IMG/VR virus record: IMGVR_UViG_3300044302_005479
Location: 1 to 41,970 of that record
Length of the DNA stretch: 41,970 nt
Source of the DNA: a virus
Direction: 5' to 3' (one strand)
Below the pieces are notes generated by a model, which saw nothing but the letters and a program-made list of their open reading frames with translations, ran no database searches and had not been told where the DNA came from. Below, in pieces: positions 31,342-39,381 of the stretch. Position 1 is the first letter of the stretch, and each line of letters starts with the position of its first letter. The translations under genes and the position numbers were made by a program.

Positions 31342-32493
31342 ATGGTTCAATCTGCTCCTTTTTTAGACAAAGACCTTACACCAGAAGACCAGATAGCTTT
31401 TGCTAAGGCATTCCAAATTGCATTCCAAGGTATAGGGAAAGACAGATGTTGGTGTATGAAAAAACACACTCATGCTGTTTTTCAAGGTTTTAAAACAAGT
31501 AAGACAAGAATCCTTCGCTATAAGAATAAAGATGCACGTCCACTAATACTGGCTATGGCAGGTCAATATAGTGAAGGAAATAAATCAATAGTTGTTAGAA
31601 AAGCTTGCTGTAATTCTCAATATTGTTTAAACCCATCTCACTACTATTGGGGAACAAGGAGTGATGTGGCATATGAAAGTGCACAACGAAGGAAAACAGG
31701 TTTAAATAATGACTTAATAACTAAGTTAAGAGTAGAAAATGAAGAAGGTATAAGTAGTTTGAAATTATCAAAGGTTTATAAAGTCCCATATCATACTGTT
31801 AGACGTATCTGCAATAATGAGATATATGAAGAAGTTGCAGATACTACTCAATCCGATAATCTAACGGAAGTATGGGAAAGAGTACTTCTAACATGCGAAG
31901 AAGTAACCGCTGCTTACCCTAATGAAGCTAAAAAATTTAATCTGGCTTATCACATGACAAATGAATTAGAGTGCCCTTGGCATCAAAAAGGAGAATCAAA
32001 ACACAAAGGTAATTTTGGACTTATGGGAGAATGCCTTGACTGTATGGAAGAGATCAAAAAAGGAAGATGCTCTGTAGATGTTACTAATTTTGATTTTCGA
32101 ACGTGGTACTGGCAAGTAAAAAGCTTCTGGGATCAAGTAGACATAAAAGGATCCGACGAATGTTGGGTATGGCAAGGTGCCACAAGAAAAAATAACACTG
32201 AATCAACAGCTTATTTTCCTGGCTCTCCTTTTCACTCAGCTAAAACTCAATCGGCTCCAAGGGTAGCGTTTTGGTTAAGTCGTGGCTATACAGGTAAATA
32301 TAGGATTTTTAGCAGACCCACATGCAAATCCTTTTGTTGTAACCCAACACACCTTACAATCAAAGAACTCAAAAATTATCCGGAGCCAAATGAAATTGAG
32401 AGAATCAGACTTAGTCATGGAGACATCTTCCAACACCACAAGGACAAAGAGGCCAAAAATAGTAGCAAAAAGCAGTCAAGTCTTTCCAAGTAA
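31342..32493 (+). CDS. Double HNH-like zinc protein with central HTH
   Basis: A 383-aa protein. N-terminal part has CCNSQYCLNPSHYYWGT (89-105), the CxNPxH end of an HNH_3 endonuclease; the middle (122-160; NDLITKLRVENEEGISSLKL, then SKVYKVPYHTVRRICNN) is a resolvase-type helix-turn-helix; the C-terminal part has DECWVWQGA (272-280), RVAFWLSRGY and CCNPTH (332-337), a second HNH_3. In this copy the usual AHR is SAPR and the central His is missing, so cleavage may be lost. It may be a homing-type nuclease turned regulator. It follows the inverted motif array. Confidence 0.65.
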   Translation: MVQSAPFLDKDLTPEDQIAFAKAFQIAFQGIGKDRCWCMKKHTHAVFQGFKTSKTRILRYKNKDARPLILAMAGQYSEGNKSIVVRKACCNSQYCLNPSHYYWGTRSDVAYESAQRRKTGLNNDLITKLRVENEEGISSLKLSKVYKVPYHTVRRICNNEIYEEVADTTQSDNLTEVWERVLLTCEEVTAAYPNEAKKFNLAYHMTNELECPWHQKGESKHKGNFGLMGECLDCMEEIKKGRCSVDVTNFDFRTWYWQVKSFWDQVDIKGSDECWVWQGATRKNNTESTAYFPGSPFHSAKTQSAPRVAFWLSRGYTGKYRIFSRPTCKSFCCNPTHLTIKELKNYPEPNEIERIRLSHGDIFQHHKDKEAKNSSKKQSSLSK

Positions 32494-32818
32494 TTATCAT
32501 TTAGATGAAAAACAATATGCAGGTGTAATTACATTAGGAGGGGAATCGCACTACACTGCTTGGTTTGACGCTGCAGATAGAGAAAGGGCTGATTGGGCTT
32601 TAAAACATTTAGAAATTGCTTTAGATTATGATTCTTATCCAACAATTCAAGAAGAAGGAACAGGCATAGAGGGAGTTAAGGCTATGGCTGAACGAGTTAG
32701 AATAATGGATGAACGATATAAAGAATCTGGCAGAGATGACCCTGATCATCCCATGCATGGATTATTTACTGGCTTAAAAGCAGAATATGAGCAGGTATCT
32801 GACGACAATTCCGAGTAA
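32417..32818 (+). CDS. Hypothetical protein
   Basis: A 133-aa protein with acidic helical C-terminal half (DAADRERADWALKHLEIALD; GVKAMAERVRIMDERYKESG). The frame is open from 32282; I chose ATG 32417 to limit overlap with the HNH gene to 77 bases. Overlaps the next gene by 32 bases. Family not recognised. Confidence 0.45.
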   Translation: METSSNTTRTKRPKIVAKSSQVFPSNYHLDEKQYAGVITLGGESHYTAWFDAADRERADWALKHLEIALDYDSYPTIQEEGTGIEGVKAMAERVRIMDERYKESGRDDPDHPMHGLFTGLKAEYEQVSDDNSE

Positions 32819-33464
32819 TACAGGTTTCTATAACTTAGGAACAGTTGAAGCATATCCTACTGGTGGAGCAGGGCCTACTGCTTATGGTCCTAATTCATAT
32901 TATGGTTCAGATCCACTTCCTCAAGAGAGCGGAGATAACCTTAATAACCCCATTGACTTAGGGGATTTCTCATCGGTGTTTCGATCTTTTACGATCAAAA
33001 ACTCTCATGGAGGATTATCTCGTAAGCAAACAACTTTCTATAAAATAAAATTAGTAGAGCCACGCTCTGTCCAATTTACTCAAGATTATTCTCAATTTTC
33101 CTACGAAGAACAGACAAATAAAAATACACTACTAGCTTTTTATCGCATAACTGAAGATAAGCGTCGAGAAGAACTCCCAATTAATGATGATGGCTATGTA
33201 TATAACGAAGGAGCTGTTGACTACTTAGATGATGAAGTCGAAATTGGAACTGATGACTATCCCATTACTAAGTTAAAACCTGGAGAATATCTATTTTTAA
33301 TTACAAACGATATACGTTATCTCGAAACTACCTATTCGATCAGTATTAATGTCAACGTCCTCGACTGGGGATTGGTCAAGGATGGCTATGACTTAGCTAT
33401 AAACTTTGGTCTAATTACGCAGACCTATGACGAAATATTGAACTTTGGAGAAGTTAACGAGTAA
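32787..33464 (+). CDS. Beta-sandwich protein, PPC-like
   Basis: A 225-aa beta-rich protein. YLTTIPSNTGFYNLGTVEAY at the N-terminus, then NNPIDLGDFSSVFRSFTIKN, FYKIKLVEPRSVQFTQDYSQ, and LKPGEYLFLITNDIRYLETT: the order of a bacterial pre-peptidase C-terminal (PPC) domain, a calcium-type beta sandwich often used for binding carbohydrate or protein. The C-terminus NFGLITQTYDEILNFGEVNE contains a short repeat. Possible virion or adhesion protein. Its stop abuts the convergent gene directly. Confidence 0.55.
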   Translation: MSRYLTTIPSNTGFYNLGTVEAYPTGGAGPTAYGPNSYYGSDPLPQESGDNLNNPIDLGDFSSVFRSFTIKNSHGGLSRKQTTFYKIKLVEPRSVQFTQDYSQFSYEEQTNKNTLLAFYRITEDKRREELPINDDGYVYNEGAVDYLDDEVEIGTDDYPITKLKPGEYLFLITNDIRYLETTYSISINVNVLDWGLVKDGYDLAINFGLITQTYDEILNFGEVNE

Positions 33465-34082
33465 TTACTGAATTATTCTTGGTGGAGAATCATCTATTTC
33501 AACCTTATCGCTTCTCTCATTCCACTTATCAATAACTGGATACCAGTCACGATTAGCCCATGAAGGCTCTTCAAAATCAGGGTAACTAAACTTCTCATTA
33601 TTCTTCTGCTGTGCAGCTAACCAATATGCTTTTTGAGCATTAGCAAGACGAGCTTCAGGACCAGTAGCAGCAGATGCTTGAGCAGCAGCCGTCATTGGTG
33701 GCCTAATTCTTGCTTGCCTACTTGCGCTACCTGCAGTTGGTTTTGATGTTAAAGCATTAATAACTGCAGATGTACCAGCCATTCCTGGTGTTGCTTGAGA
33801 ACCAAAATTAGGTGTACCAGGGAAAGAAGATGATTTATCTAAATCATTTGCTAACTCTGCATTTCTTAAATTAATAGCTGCATGACTAGATCTAACAGCA
33901 CCTGGGGTCTCACCAGCTGACCAACGTCTTTCTTCAATTGCCCTCTCACGATCGTCTAAACGTCTTAAGTAATCCGATGCGTCACTATATGTCTCCTGAG
34001 GAGTCACATCCGTCACAATCTGTGGCGGCGGTGGCGGAGGCGGCATTATAATTGTTGGAGGTGGAGGTGACTTCCTACCCAT
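33465..34082 (-). CDS. Poly-Pro N-terminal Ala-rich protein, possible virion component
   Basis: A 205-aa protein starting MGRKSPPPPTIIMPPPPPPP, like the MGRGRSSPPPPPP start of the protein at 2911. Then a charged helix (ASDYLRRLDDRERAIEERRW), an Ala/Ser/Thr-rich middle and a Trp-rich end (EPSWANRDWYPVIDKWNERS). No membrane segment. The shared head may be a virion-targeting tag. It has the AGATAGAAT element at -37. Confidence 0.6.
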   Translation of the reverse strand: MGRKSPPPPTIIMPPPPPPPQIVTDVTPQETYSDASDYLRRLDDRERAIEERRWSAGETPGAVRSSHAAINLRNAELANDLDKSSSFPGTPNFGSQATPGMAGTSAVINALTSKPTAGSASRQARIRPPMTAAAQASAATGPEARLANAQKAYWLAAQQKNNEKFSYPDFEEPSWANRDWYPVIDKWNERSDKVEIDDSPPRIIQ

Positions 34083-34100
34083 TGTCTATTTAAGCTTAAT

Positions 34101-34120
34101 CTCTATACTGATTCTATCTG
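34101..34120 (-). promoter_or_regulatory. CAGATAGAATCAGTATAGAG element
   Basis: Read on the minus strand, the AGATAGAAT core begins 37 bases before the ATG at 34082. Same core and distance as before 2241 and 2911. Putative late promoter. Confidence 0.45.
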
Positions 34121-34136
34121 TCACAAACCCGTGTAA

Positions 34137-34553
34137 ATGCTGGACACCGATAACGCCAACGGGCAAAAGTGCGAGGATCAAGAGCAACTCAGCATAAGTA
34201 ATAGGTCGGCGCATGATGAACAGTATCCTTTCCTTAAAGAGTTTAACCAACTTATAGCACAAGTGTCTATAGAGGACTTGGAAAATAACCTACTTACTCA
34301 TAATCAAAAGAATTTTGCTAAGAGCCTATGGGAAGCTGAGAACTATGGGGGATCAAGAACTAAATGTGAGAAAAGACTAAAGGAAATACATGGACCTAAA
34401 TGGTATTTAGTCACCTCAATAGATGAGAATATGGATGATATTCGAGAATATTATGAATTGGTTCTTCGAATAGATCATAGACAACAATGGGATGAATATT
34501 GGAATAAACAGGAAAACTCCGCTAAGCTTCAAATAACCTCAGACCTCGAATGA
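34137..34553 (+). CDS. Hypothetical protein
   Basis: A 138-aa acidic helical protein (DEQYPFLKEFNQLIAQVSIE; NMDDIREYYELVLRIDHRQQ). Diverges from the minus-strand virion-like gene; overlaps the next gene by four bases (ATGA). No family recognised. Confidence 0.5.
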   Translation: MLDTDNANGQKCEDQEQLSISNRSAHDEQYPFLKEFNQLIAQVSIEDLENNLLTHNQKNFAKSLWEAENYGGSRTKCEKRLKEIHGPKWYLVTSIDENMDDIREYYELVLRIDHRQQWDEYWNKQENSAKLQITSDLE

Positions 34554-35143
34554 CAGTTATAAAAAACGAGGCGTGGATTGAAGCTCTAAATCAAACGGAA
34601 TATGAACCGATAGAAACAGATGAAAATGTCTATCAGAGTTACAGATTCTCCGAATTAGATATAGAAACAGTCACCGTAAAAAATTATAGAGAGCTATTAG
34701 TAGATTCATTAATCGAACAAGTAGAAATCTTTATACCTCCATCTGGTAGCTTTGAAAATCCGGATCTACACAGGTATCTTGAATTAATTTGTAGCTACGA
34801 AACGAGTACAACAGACTTAATGCTAGGTCTATCTTTAGCCGATCAAATCAGATTAACTTTCAGCGATATGAGAACAAGCACTATCTGTGATCGCTACCCA
34901 GAAATCAATCTGGCAGAAAAACGTCGCTATCGGTGCGTCGCTGAATATTTGATACGCCAAGGTGAATTGACAAAATTGAGAGATGAAAATGGCAAATTAA
35001 TAAAAAAAATTGGAAATATGCAGAAAGCGGTAGTCTTATATCAACCTCTACCTAAGCTCTTGGAGACTCTAAAGAAATCAGGGTTAGGACATCTCATTAA
35101 ATCAGTCTTAAAAGAAAAGCCTGGAAATAAAGAGAAAGCTTGA
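34550..35143 (+). CDS. Hypothetical protein
   Basis: A 197-aa protein, mixed alpha/beta at first then basic helices (KRRYRCVAEYLIRQGELTKL; LPKLLETLKKSGLGHLIKSV). No membrane segment. Co-translated with the preceding gene. Function unknown. Confidence 0.5.
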   Translation: MTVIKNEAWIEALNQTEYEPIETDENVYQSYRFSELDIETVTVKNYRELLVDSLIEQVEIFIPPSGSFENPDLHRYLELICSYETSTTDLMLGLSLADQIRLTFSDMRTSTICDRYPEINLAEKRRYRCVAEYLIRQGELTKLRDENGKLIKKIGNMQKAVVLYQPLPKLLETLKKSGLGHLIKSVLKEKPGNKEKA

Positions 35144-35168
35144 TAAACTTAATCAGTTAGAGAATCTC

Positions 35169-35576
35169 ATGACAAACAGACGTAACAAGCTACTAAAAAA
35201 ACTTCTTCATACAGTGAAAAATGAAGATGAAGCAAAACTACTTAAATTAACTATCGAGCGCATCTGTGCCGATATGTGTGAGTTCTATGCCGAGTTTTAC
35301 AAGAAAGAAGGAGCTGGAGCAATGGTCTATGTACCAGATGCACCTGAAAAGAAAAGCATGTTCTACCTAACCGTAGATCACTTAATGAATGCTCTTAATG
35401 ACTTTAATAACAGAGATATGGATGGGGTTGCAGAGGTCATGCAAAAAGCAATCACTCACGCTGAAAAGCTAGAATTTGGGAAAGAATCATTATTTATTAT
35501 TCAAGATCAAGAGAAAATGGAACTTATCCACTACAAACACGACAATGAAGGAGCTGATTTTGTAAAAATGATGTGA
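35169..35576 (+). CDS. Hypothetical protein
   Basis: A 135-aa helical protein (RNKLLKKLLHTVKNEDEAKL; FYLTVDHLMNALNDFNNRDM). Its TGA overlaps the next gene's GTG. Family not recognised. Confidence 0.5.
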   Translation: MTNRRNKLLKKLLHTVKNEDEAKLLKLTIERICADMCEFYAEFYKKEGAGAMVYVPDAPEKKSMFYLTVDHLMNALNDFNNRDMDGVAEVMQKAITHAEKLEFGKESLFIIQDQEKMELIHYKHDNEGADFVKMM

Positions 35577-36199
35577 AGAAGAGAAAACTAAAGTGGGCTA
35601 ACTATAAATTTGTCTTAGGACGAATAGCTCACCTTAATGACGACTGGCTAACTCCTGCTGAATATTTACCCTATATCTATGCTCTTCTAGGTGATATTGA
35701 CTTAGATCCATGTTCCACTCACAGCGCAAATGCTGAGTTTTTAAGGGCTAAAAAAATATATACCCTAAAAGAAGATGGTTTAAATATTCAAGAACCTTGG
35801 ACAGGTAAAACATACTTATTTCCACCAACATATGGCCGTTGTTCGTTCAGTAAGGAAAGAGGTACGTGGAGATGGAGCGTAAGAGCTGGTGCAGCCGCTA
35901 AAGCACCCTCTGTAATTTGGTTTAGACGTTTAGTAAAAGAATGGAAGCTCAGAAATATACCAGAAGCTCTCTTTTATACAATTTATCCGGAAATGATTAG
36001 AACTTGTCCCGAAATGTGGGATTTTCCAGTCTGCATACCGACTGACAGGGCAAATACTATACATGGAAAGAATTTATATACCTTGAAATCACCAATGTAT
36101 TGGGGCTACTTTATATATCTACCAAGTTTGGAGTTTGGTTTTGATCAAACCAAGAGATTTGAAGAAATTTTTTCTAATTTAGGCAGAGTTATCTGCTAA
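35573..36199 (+). CDS. DNA N6-adenine methyltransferase-like protein
   Basis: A 208-aa protein. NDDWLTPAEYL (22-32), DIDLDPCSTHSANAEF (41-56), EDGLNIQEPWTG (67-78) follow the phage Dam-type family (PF05869), in which the LDxxA/C and DGL segments precede the catalytic (D/N)PPY. Here that position is YLFPPTYGR (81-89), so Phe replaces the polar residue and Thr is inserted, and activity is doubtful. GTG start in a GTGA overlap. It may methylate phage DNA against restriction or be a divergent or inactive copy. Confidence 0.65.
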   Translation: MKKRKLKWANYKFVLGRIAHLNDDWLTPAEYLPYIYALLGDIDLDPCSTHSANAEFLRAKKIYTLKEDGLNIQEPWTGKTYLFPPTYGRCSFSKERGTWRWSVRAGAAAKAPSVIWFRRLVKEWKLRNIPEALFYTIYPEMIRTCPEMWDFPVCIPTDRANTIHGKNLYTLKSPMYWGYFIYLPSLEFGFDQTKRFEEIFSNLGRVIC

Positions 36200-36217
36200 A
36201 TTGAGATTTTAAGATCC

Positions 36218-36538
36218 ATGTTAGAAATGACAGGAACTCAACTTGAAATAGCAGCTGTCTGTGATGATGTAAAAGAACTTTTACTGTACAAAAATAAGAA
36301 ATATGGCAATTCTGCTCTTGAACCATCTCGTATATTTAGTAAATCAAGTGCAGTTGAACAGTTATTAGTCAGAATTGACGACAAAATAAACCGAATTCAG
36401 AAAGGAGCGGGGTTGATTGGCGAGGATGAAGACGTCATTATGGACTTAATTGGCTATTTAGTACTGCTTAAAATAGGTTTAAAGAATCAAACAGACCAAC
36501 CAAAAGCTCTCCCTTCATGCAGTACAAAACCTTCATAG
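36218..36538 (+). CDS. DUF1599/MazG-like nucleotide-metabolism protein
   Basis: A 106-aa helical protein. LLYKNKKYGNSALEPSRIFS, then EQLLVRIDDKINRIQKG and EDEDVIMDLIGYLVLLKIGL, match the DUF1599/Nmad1 type, related to all-alpha NTP pyrophosphohydrolases (MazG) by the EExxE-like and DxxGY segments. Probably acts on phage nucleotides or modified bases. It lies next to the methyltransferase-like gene. Confidence 0.65.
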   Translation: MLEMTGTQLEIAAVCDDVKELLLYKNKKYGNSALEPSRIFSKSSAVEQLLVRIDDKINRIQKGAGLIGEDEDVIMDLIGYLVLLKIGLKNQTDQPKALPSCSTKPS

Positions 36539-36891
36539 AAAATTACACTCCTGAACTCCAATTAATGGATGCACTAGATATGCTCAAACATTTCGAGCCC
36601 GAGGCGGCGGAGATCCTAGACCAGTGGGCTTCTGAGTCCAATAACGGAAAAACTGACGAAGAGTCTCTTCAGAAGGATCCCACTGAAGTAACTTTCTCTC
36701 AAGATATTCAATTGCTTTCAACTGATTGGGAGCCCCAGTATAAGTCTCAGGGAGATTTAATAAGCATTTCTTCAACCGACAGCGATGAGGAACAAGAGTG
36801 GGAATATCCTTATCCGCCGAAAAATAGGTATCAAGCTCAACCCGACGTCTATCTCTCATCAGATCCCCACCAGACATCCAAATTCTGTTGA
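36517..36891 (+). CDS. Acidic hypothetical protein, antisense to lysozyme-like gene
   Basis: A 124-aa acidic protein with a helical N-terminus (QLMDALDMLKHFEPEAAEIL) and a Ser/Asp/Glu/Pro-rich rest. It overlaps the preceding gene by 22 bases and lies antisense to the 3' part of the lysozyme-like gene for 308 bases. Both frames look protein-like, so I keep it at reduced confidence. Confidence 0.4.
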   Translation: MQYKTFIENYTPELQLMDALDMLKHFEPEAAEILDQWASESNNGKTDEESLQKDPTEVTFSQDIQLLSTDWEPQYKSQGDLISISSTDSDEEQEWEYPYPPKNRYQAQPDVYLSSDPHQTSKFC

Positions 36892-37351
36892 TATAAGGAC
36901 TCCACTCCTTAATAAGCTTGTTCTTACTGGCAGAACTGTTAATTAGTTCTAATAAACGACAAGTCTTTAACGATGATATTCCAATGCTATGAGCAAAGCT
37001 AAGAACAGCTGCCCTCCTATTCACGTTCAAAGGTACTAAAACATATTTAGCTACTAGATCCGAGAACTCTTTTAAATCTTCTTCAAGTTGTAAATCAATT
37101 TCCTCCCTAGTAGCCTTATCCGAAGCACTAAGCCATCTTTTACCTAATTTTGTACTTCCATATCCAATACGCCAAATATCCTCGCCATAGTCCTTATACG
37201 CAGCATAACGCCCCATACCGATGTGAGTACGAGGCAATGAATGAGCTTTTATTAAATTAATACCTTTCCTAGTGAGAAAAGGATGTTCTTTCCACCTATC
37301 TTGAACTTTCTTTTTCTTATGGGACGACAACGCTTCCGCTGTAGCTAACAC
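36584..37351 (-). CDS. GH24 lysozyme-like protein with altered catalytic residues
   Basis: A 255-aa protein. RKGINLIKAHSLP (28-40), AAYKDYGEDIWRIGYGSTKL (50-69), LNVNRRAAVLSFAHSIG and GGDLMRDRRRVELDTYF follow the GH24 phage lysozyme fold. The catalytic Glu position is His37 and the active-site Thr is Arg61; only D54 is kept. It may be inactive and structural, or use another mechanism. The last 90 residues are an extension outside the fold and overlap the plus-strand gene. GTG start within the upstream gene end; a later TTG at 37330 is possible. Confidence 0.6.
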   Translation of the reverse strand: MLATAEALSSHKKKKVQDRWKEHPFLTRKGINLIKAHSLPRTHIGMGRYAAYKDYGEDIWRIGYGSTKLGKRWLSASDKATREEIDLQLEEDLKEFSDLVAKYVLVPLNVNRRAAVLSFAHSIGISSLKTCRLLELINSSASKNKLIKEWSPYINRIWMSGGDLMRDRRRVELDTYFSADKDIPTLVPHRCRLKKCLLNLPETYTGAPNQLKAIEYLERKLLQWDPSEETLRQFFRYWTQKPTGLGSPPPRARNV

Positions 37352-37700
37352 TAGAATAGCCGTCTAACTTCAAGAGAACAATATAATTCTTGGCTGCATT
37401 AGTTACTGTTACCCCGACTGCTCCCTTACCTTTACCATCTCTAGCAATATTAGTAAATTTTTTATATCCAGTGGGTGCAGTTCCACCTGTATAAGCATCC
37501 TCTTGGAAAATCTCCATAGTATTGATGGAGTTACTGCGGTCAAGTGTTACCTTGATATCGCCAGTACCACCTGGATTTATACGAAACCCTCTAATAGCTT
37601 CGCCAGGATTTGCTGCAGCTGTAGAACCGAGATAAGTAATCTCAGAGCCAGCGTCAACGCTTTGTGTGTCTAGAGTGCCTTCAATGGTGCGAGTAGCCAT
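37317..37700 (-). CDS. Beta-rich protein, possible virion/decoration protein
   Basis: A 127-aa beta-type protein (TRTIEGTLDTQSVDAGSEIT; GDIKVTLDRSNSINTMEIFQ; NYIVLLKLDGYSSVSYSGSV). Gly/Thr-rich with no Cys, typical of capsid decoration or tail proteins; the family is not recognised. Five bases after the preceding gene. Confidence 0.55.
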   Translation of the reverse strand: MATRTIEGTLDTQSVDAGSEITYLGSTAAANPGEAIRGFRINPGGTGDIKVTLDRSNSINTMEIFQEDAYTGGTAPTGYKKFTNIARDGKGKGAVGVTVTNAAKNYIVLLKLDGYSSVSYSGSVVVP

Positions 37701-37705
37701 GGTAT

Positions 37706-38011
37706 TTAGGAGATCTGTCCCATCGTGGAGATGTTGAATTTGATGTCGGCATCAATGCCGTGGTCCTTCAGAATGTTAAAAAACATCTGCTTGTCTAACG
37801 CTTTTTGGTGTAGCATTTCAACGAAAGCCTCCTCTAGATCTGCGCGATCCAGATTTTGAATCGCTAGAGAGGCAGCGTGAATCGTGAATTCTACGTCAAC
37901 CGGAAGCTCTAATGCATCCATAAAAAGTTTGAACCTTATCTTTATATTACCAGCGATGAACTGACGCTGCAATTCCCCGCCTAGAACGGCTACCACTGCG
38001 TTTCCTTTCAC
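37706..38011 (-). CDS. Hypothetical protein (GTG start)
   Basis: A 101-aa alpha/beta protein (LQRQFIAGNIKIRFKLFMDA; EFTIHAASLAIQNLDRADLE; KDHGIDADIKFNISTMGQIS). Starts with GTG after a GGAGGAAG stretch. Upstream partner of the beta-rich protein. Function unknown. Confidence 0.5.
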   Translation of the reverse strand: MKGNAVVAVLGGELQRQFIAGNIKIRFKLFMDALELPVDVEFTIHAASLAIQNLDRADLEEAFVEMLHQKALDKQMFFNILKDHGIDADIKFNISTMGQIS

Positions 38012-38136
38012 TACGAGTAAGAAGAAGCGTACTTATTCCGTAGCTTCCTCCAAATAGTACTATAAAATTGAGAGCAACTAACTCCACTTGCACATATAGT
38101 TACACTTACATATTCTAAGAGTAATGGAACTTAAAA

Positions 38137-38943
38137 ATGAATACCTCTGAATTAGCGTCATTAGTCAAACCTCTTACTAGATCTGCATTATGTGGTGTTA
38201 CTAAGAAACAACTCTTAAGATCTTTTAAAGAAGCCTACGAACTAAGTGATCATGATATTGAAGAATTAGTTCAATTATGTAACTTCAAAGAGGAACCTGA
38301 CTGGATTAACTATGGAGCTTTCTATGACAATCCCATAGAAGAAAAGGCGGATAAACTTAACTATCCCTTTACACAAATGTATGCGTATAATGAATTCCTC
38401 TCACCTGGAGAATGTAAAGACATAATTGAATGTATAAATAAATCTACTAGAAAATCTACTCTTGCAAACGATACTGATTCAGCTCTAACGTCTGACTATA
38501 GAACTAGTGAAACAGCAGATTTACATGACTTTCCAGCAGAATTAATTTTAGATTTAGACGAGAAGCTAGAAGACTTAATGGAGTTGGATCCTTTCTTAGG
38601 AGAAGCTTTACAAGCCCAAAAATATAGTCCAGGTCAATACTATAAAGAGCATTGGGATTTCTTCCCACCGAGGAGTAAAAAACAATACCAAGTATATTGC
38701 GAATGGATGGGGCAACGTACATGGACAACAATGATTTACCTAAATGACGTTGAAGAGGGAGGAGAAACTTATTTCAAACGTCTTAATCTAAAAGTTCAGC
38801 CCGAACAAGGTCTTCTACTTGCATGGAATAATTTATATCATAATGGAAAACCTAACTATAAAACCATGCACGAAGCTTTACCTCCAGTAAGAGGTAATAA
38901 GTATGTAATAACTAAATGGTGGAGAAGTTGGGCTTTAATTTAA
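38137..38943 (+). CDS. 2OG-Fe(II) oxygenase (prolyl 4-hydroxylase-like)
   Basis: A 268-aa protein. The C-terminal double-stranded beta helix has the iron triad H172-x-D174 (YKEHWDFF) and H245, and K255 for 2-oxoglutarate. ARTWTTMIYLNDVEEGGETY-type sequence and PEQGLLLAWNNL between them fit prolyl 4-hydroxylases. The N-terminal 85 residues are helical. Such genes are common in cyanomyoviruses; the substrate is unknown. Its stop overlaps that of the convergent 57-aa gene by four bases. Confidence 0.85.
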   Translation: MNTSELASLVKPLTRSALCGVTKKQLLRSFKEAYELSDHDIEELVQLCNFKEEPDWINYGAFYDNPIEEKADKLNYPFTQMYAYNEFLSPGECKDIIECINKSTRKSTLANDTDSALTSDYRTSETADLHDFPAELILDLDEKLEDLMELDPFLGEALQAQKYSPGQYYKEHWDFFPPRSKKQYQVYCEWMGQRTWTTMIYLNDVEEGGETYFKRLNLKVQPEQGLLLAWNNLYHNGKPNYKTMHEALPPVRGNKYVITKWWRSWALI

Positions 38944-39113
38944 GTAGTTATGACTCTGTCATTCATTTTTTCTCTGACAGTAGCTGGCTTTTCACCTGCA
39001 ATTGCCCGACGTCCAATATTTACGTCTCTTTCAGCTCTATGATCTTCCATTTCATCAGCAACTTTTAACGCTCTTTCACGTAAAAAATCATAGGGATCGC
39101 GCTTAGGTTCCAC
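38940..39113 (-). CDS. 57-aa hypothetical protein (GTG start)
   Basis: Basic, charged helix (DPYDFLRERALKVADEMEDH; RRAIAGEKPATVREKMNDRV). GTG start; no ATG in frame at the 5' end. Last gene of the minus-strand run. Function unknown. Confidence 0.45.
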   Translation of the reverse strand: MEPKRDPYDFLRERALKVADEMEDHRAERDVNIGRRAIAGEKPATVREKMNDRVITT

Positions 39114-39143
39114 GAGAAAAAATAATTAGTCCAATACTTCAGT

Positions 39144-39377
39144 TTAACAAATCTCTGCTTCTTCTGAAATAGTTATAATTTCCTCCTCTATTGGATCATC
39201 CGCATCCTCTAAAAGTTTGAGAAGATAATAATGAATACGATCAGTGACCCAGCGAAGATCTTCTTCACTAATATCACTGACAATTGCGTTAATGGATAGT
39301 TCACGAGATGGAGCACGTACATGCTCCGCTAATAACTCGAGGGCCTTATATCTGCTTTTGTTCAACTCGCCTAACAT
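39144..39377 (-). CDS. 77-aa hypothetical helical protein
   Basis: Helical, Leu/Glu-rich (YKALELLAEHVRAPSRELSI; LRWVTDRIHYYLLKLLEDAD). Five bases after the coiled-coil gene. Family not recognised. Confidence 0.5.
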   Translation of the reverse strand: MLGELNKSRYKALELLAEHVRAPSRELSINAIVSDISEEDLRWVTDRIHYYLLKLLEDADDPIEEEIITISEEAEIC

Positions 39378-39381
39378 GGTT

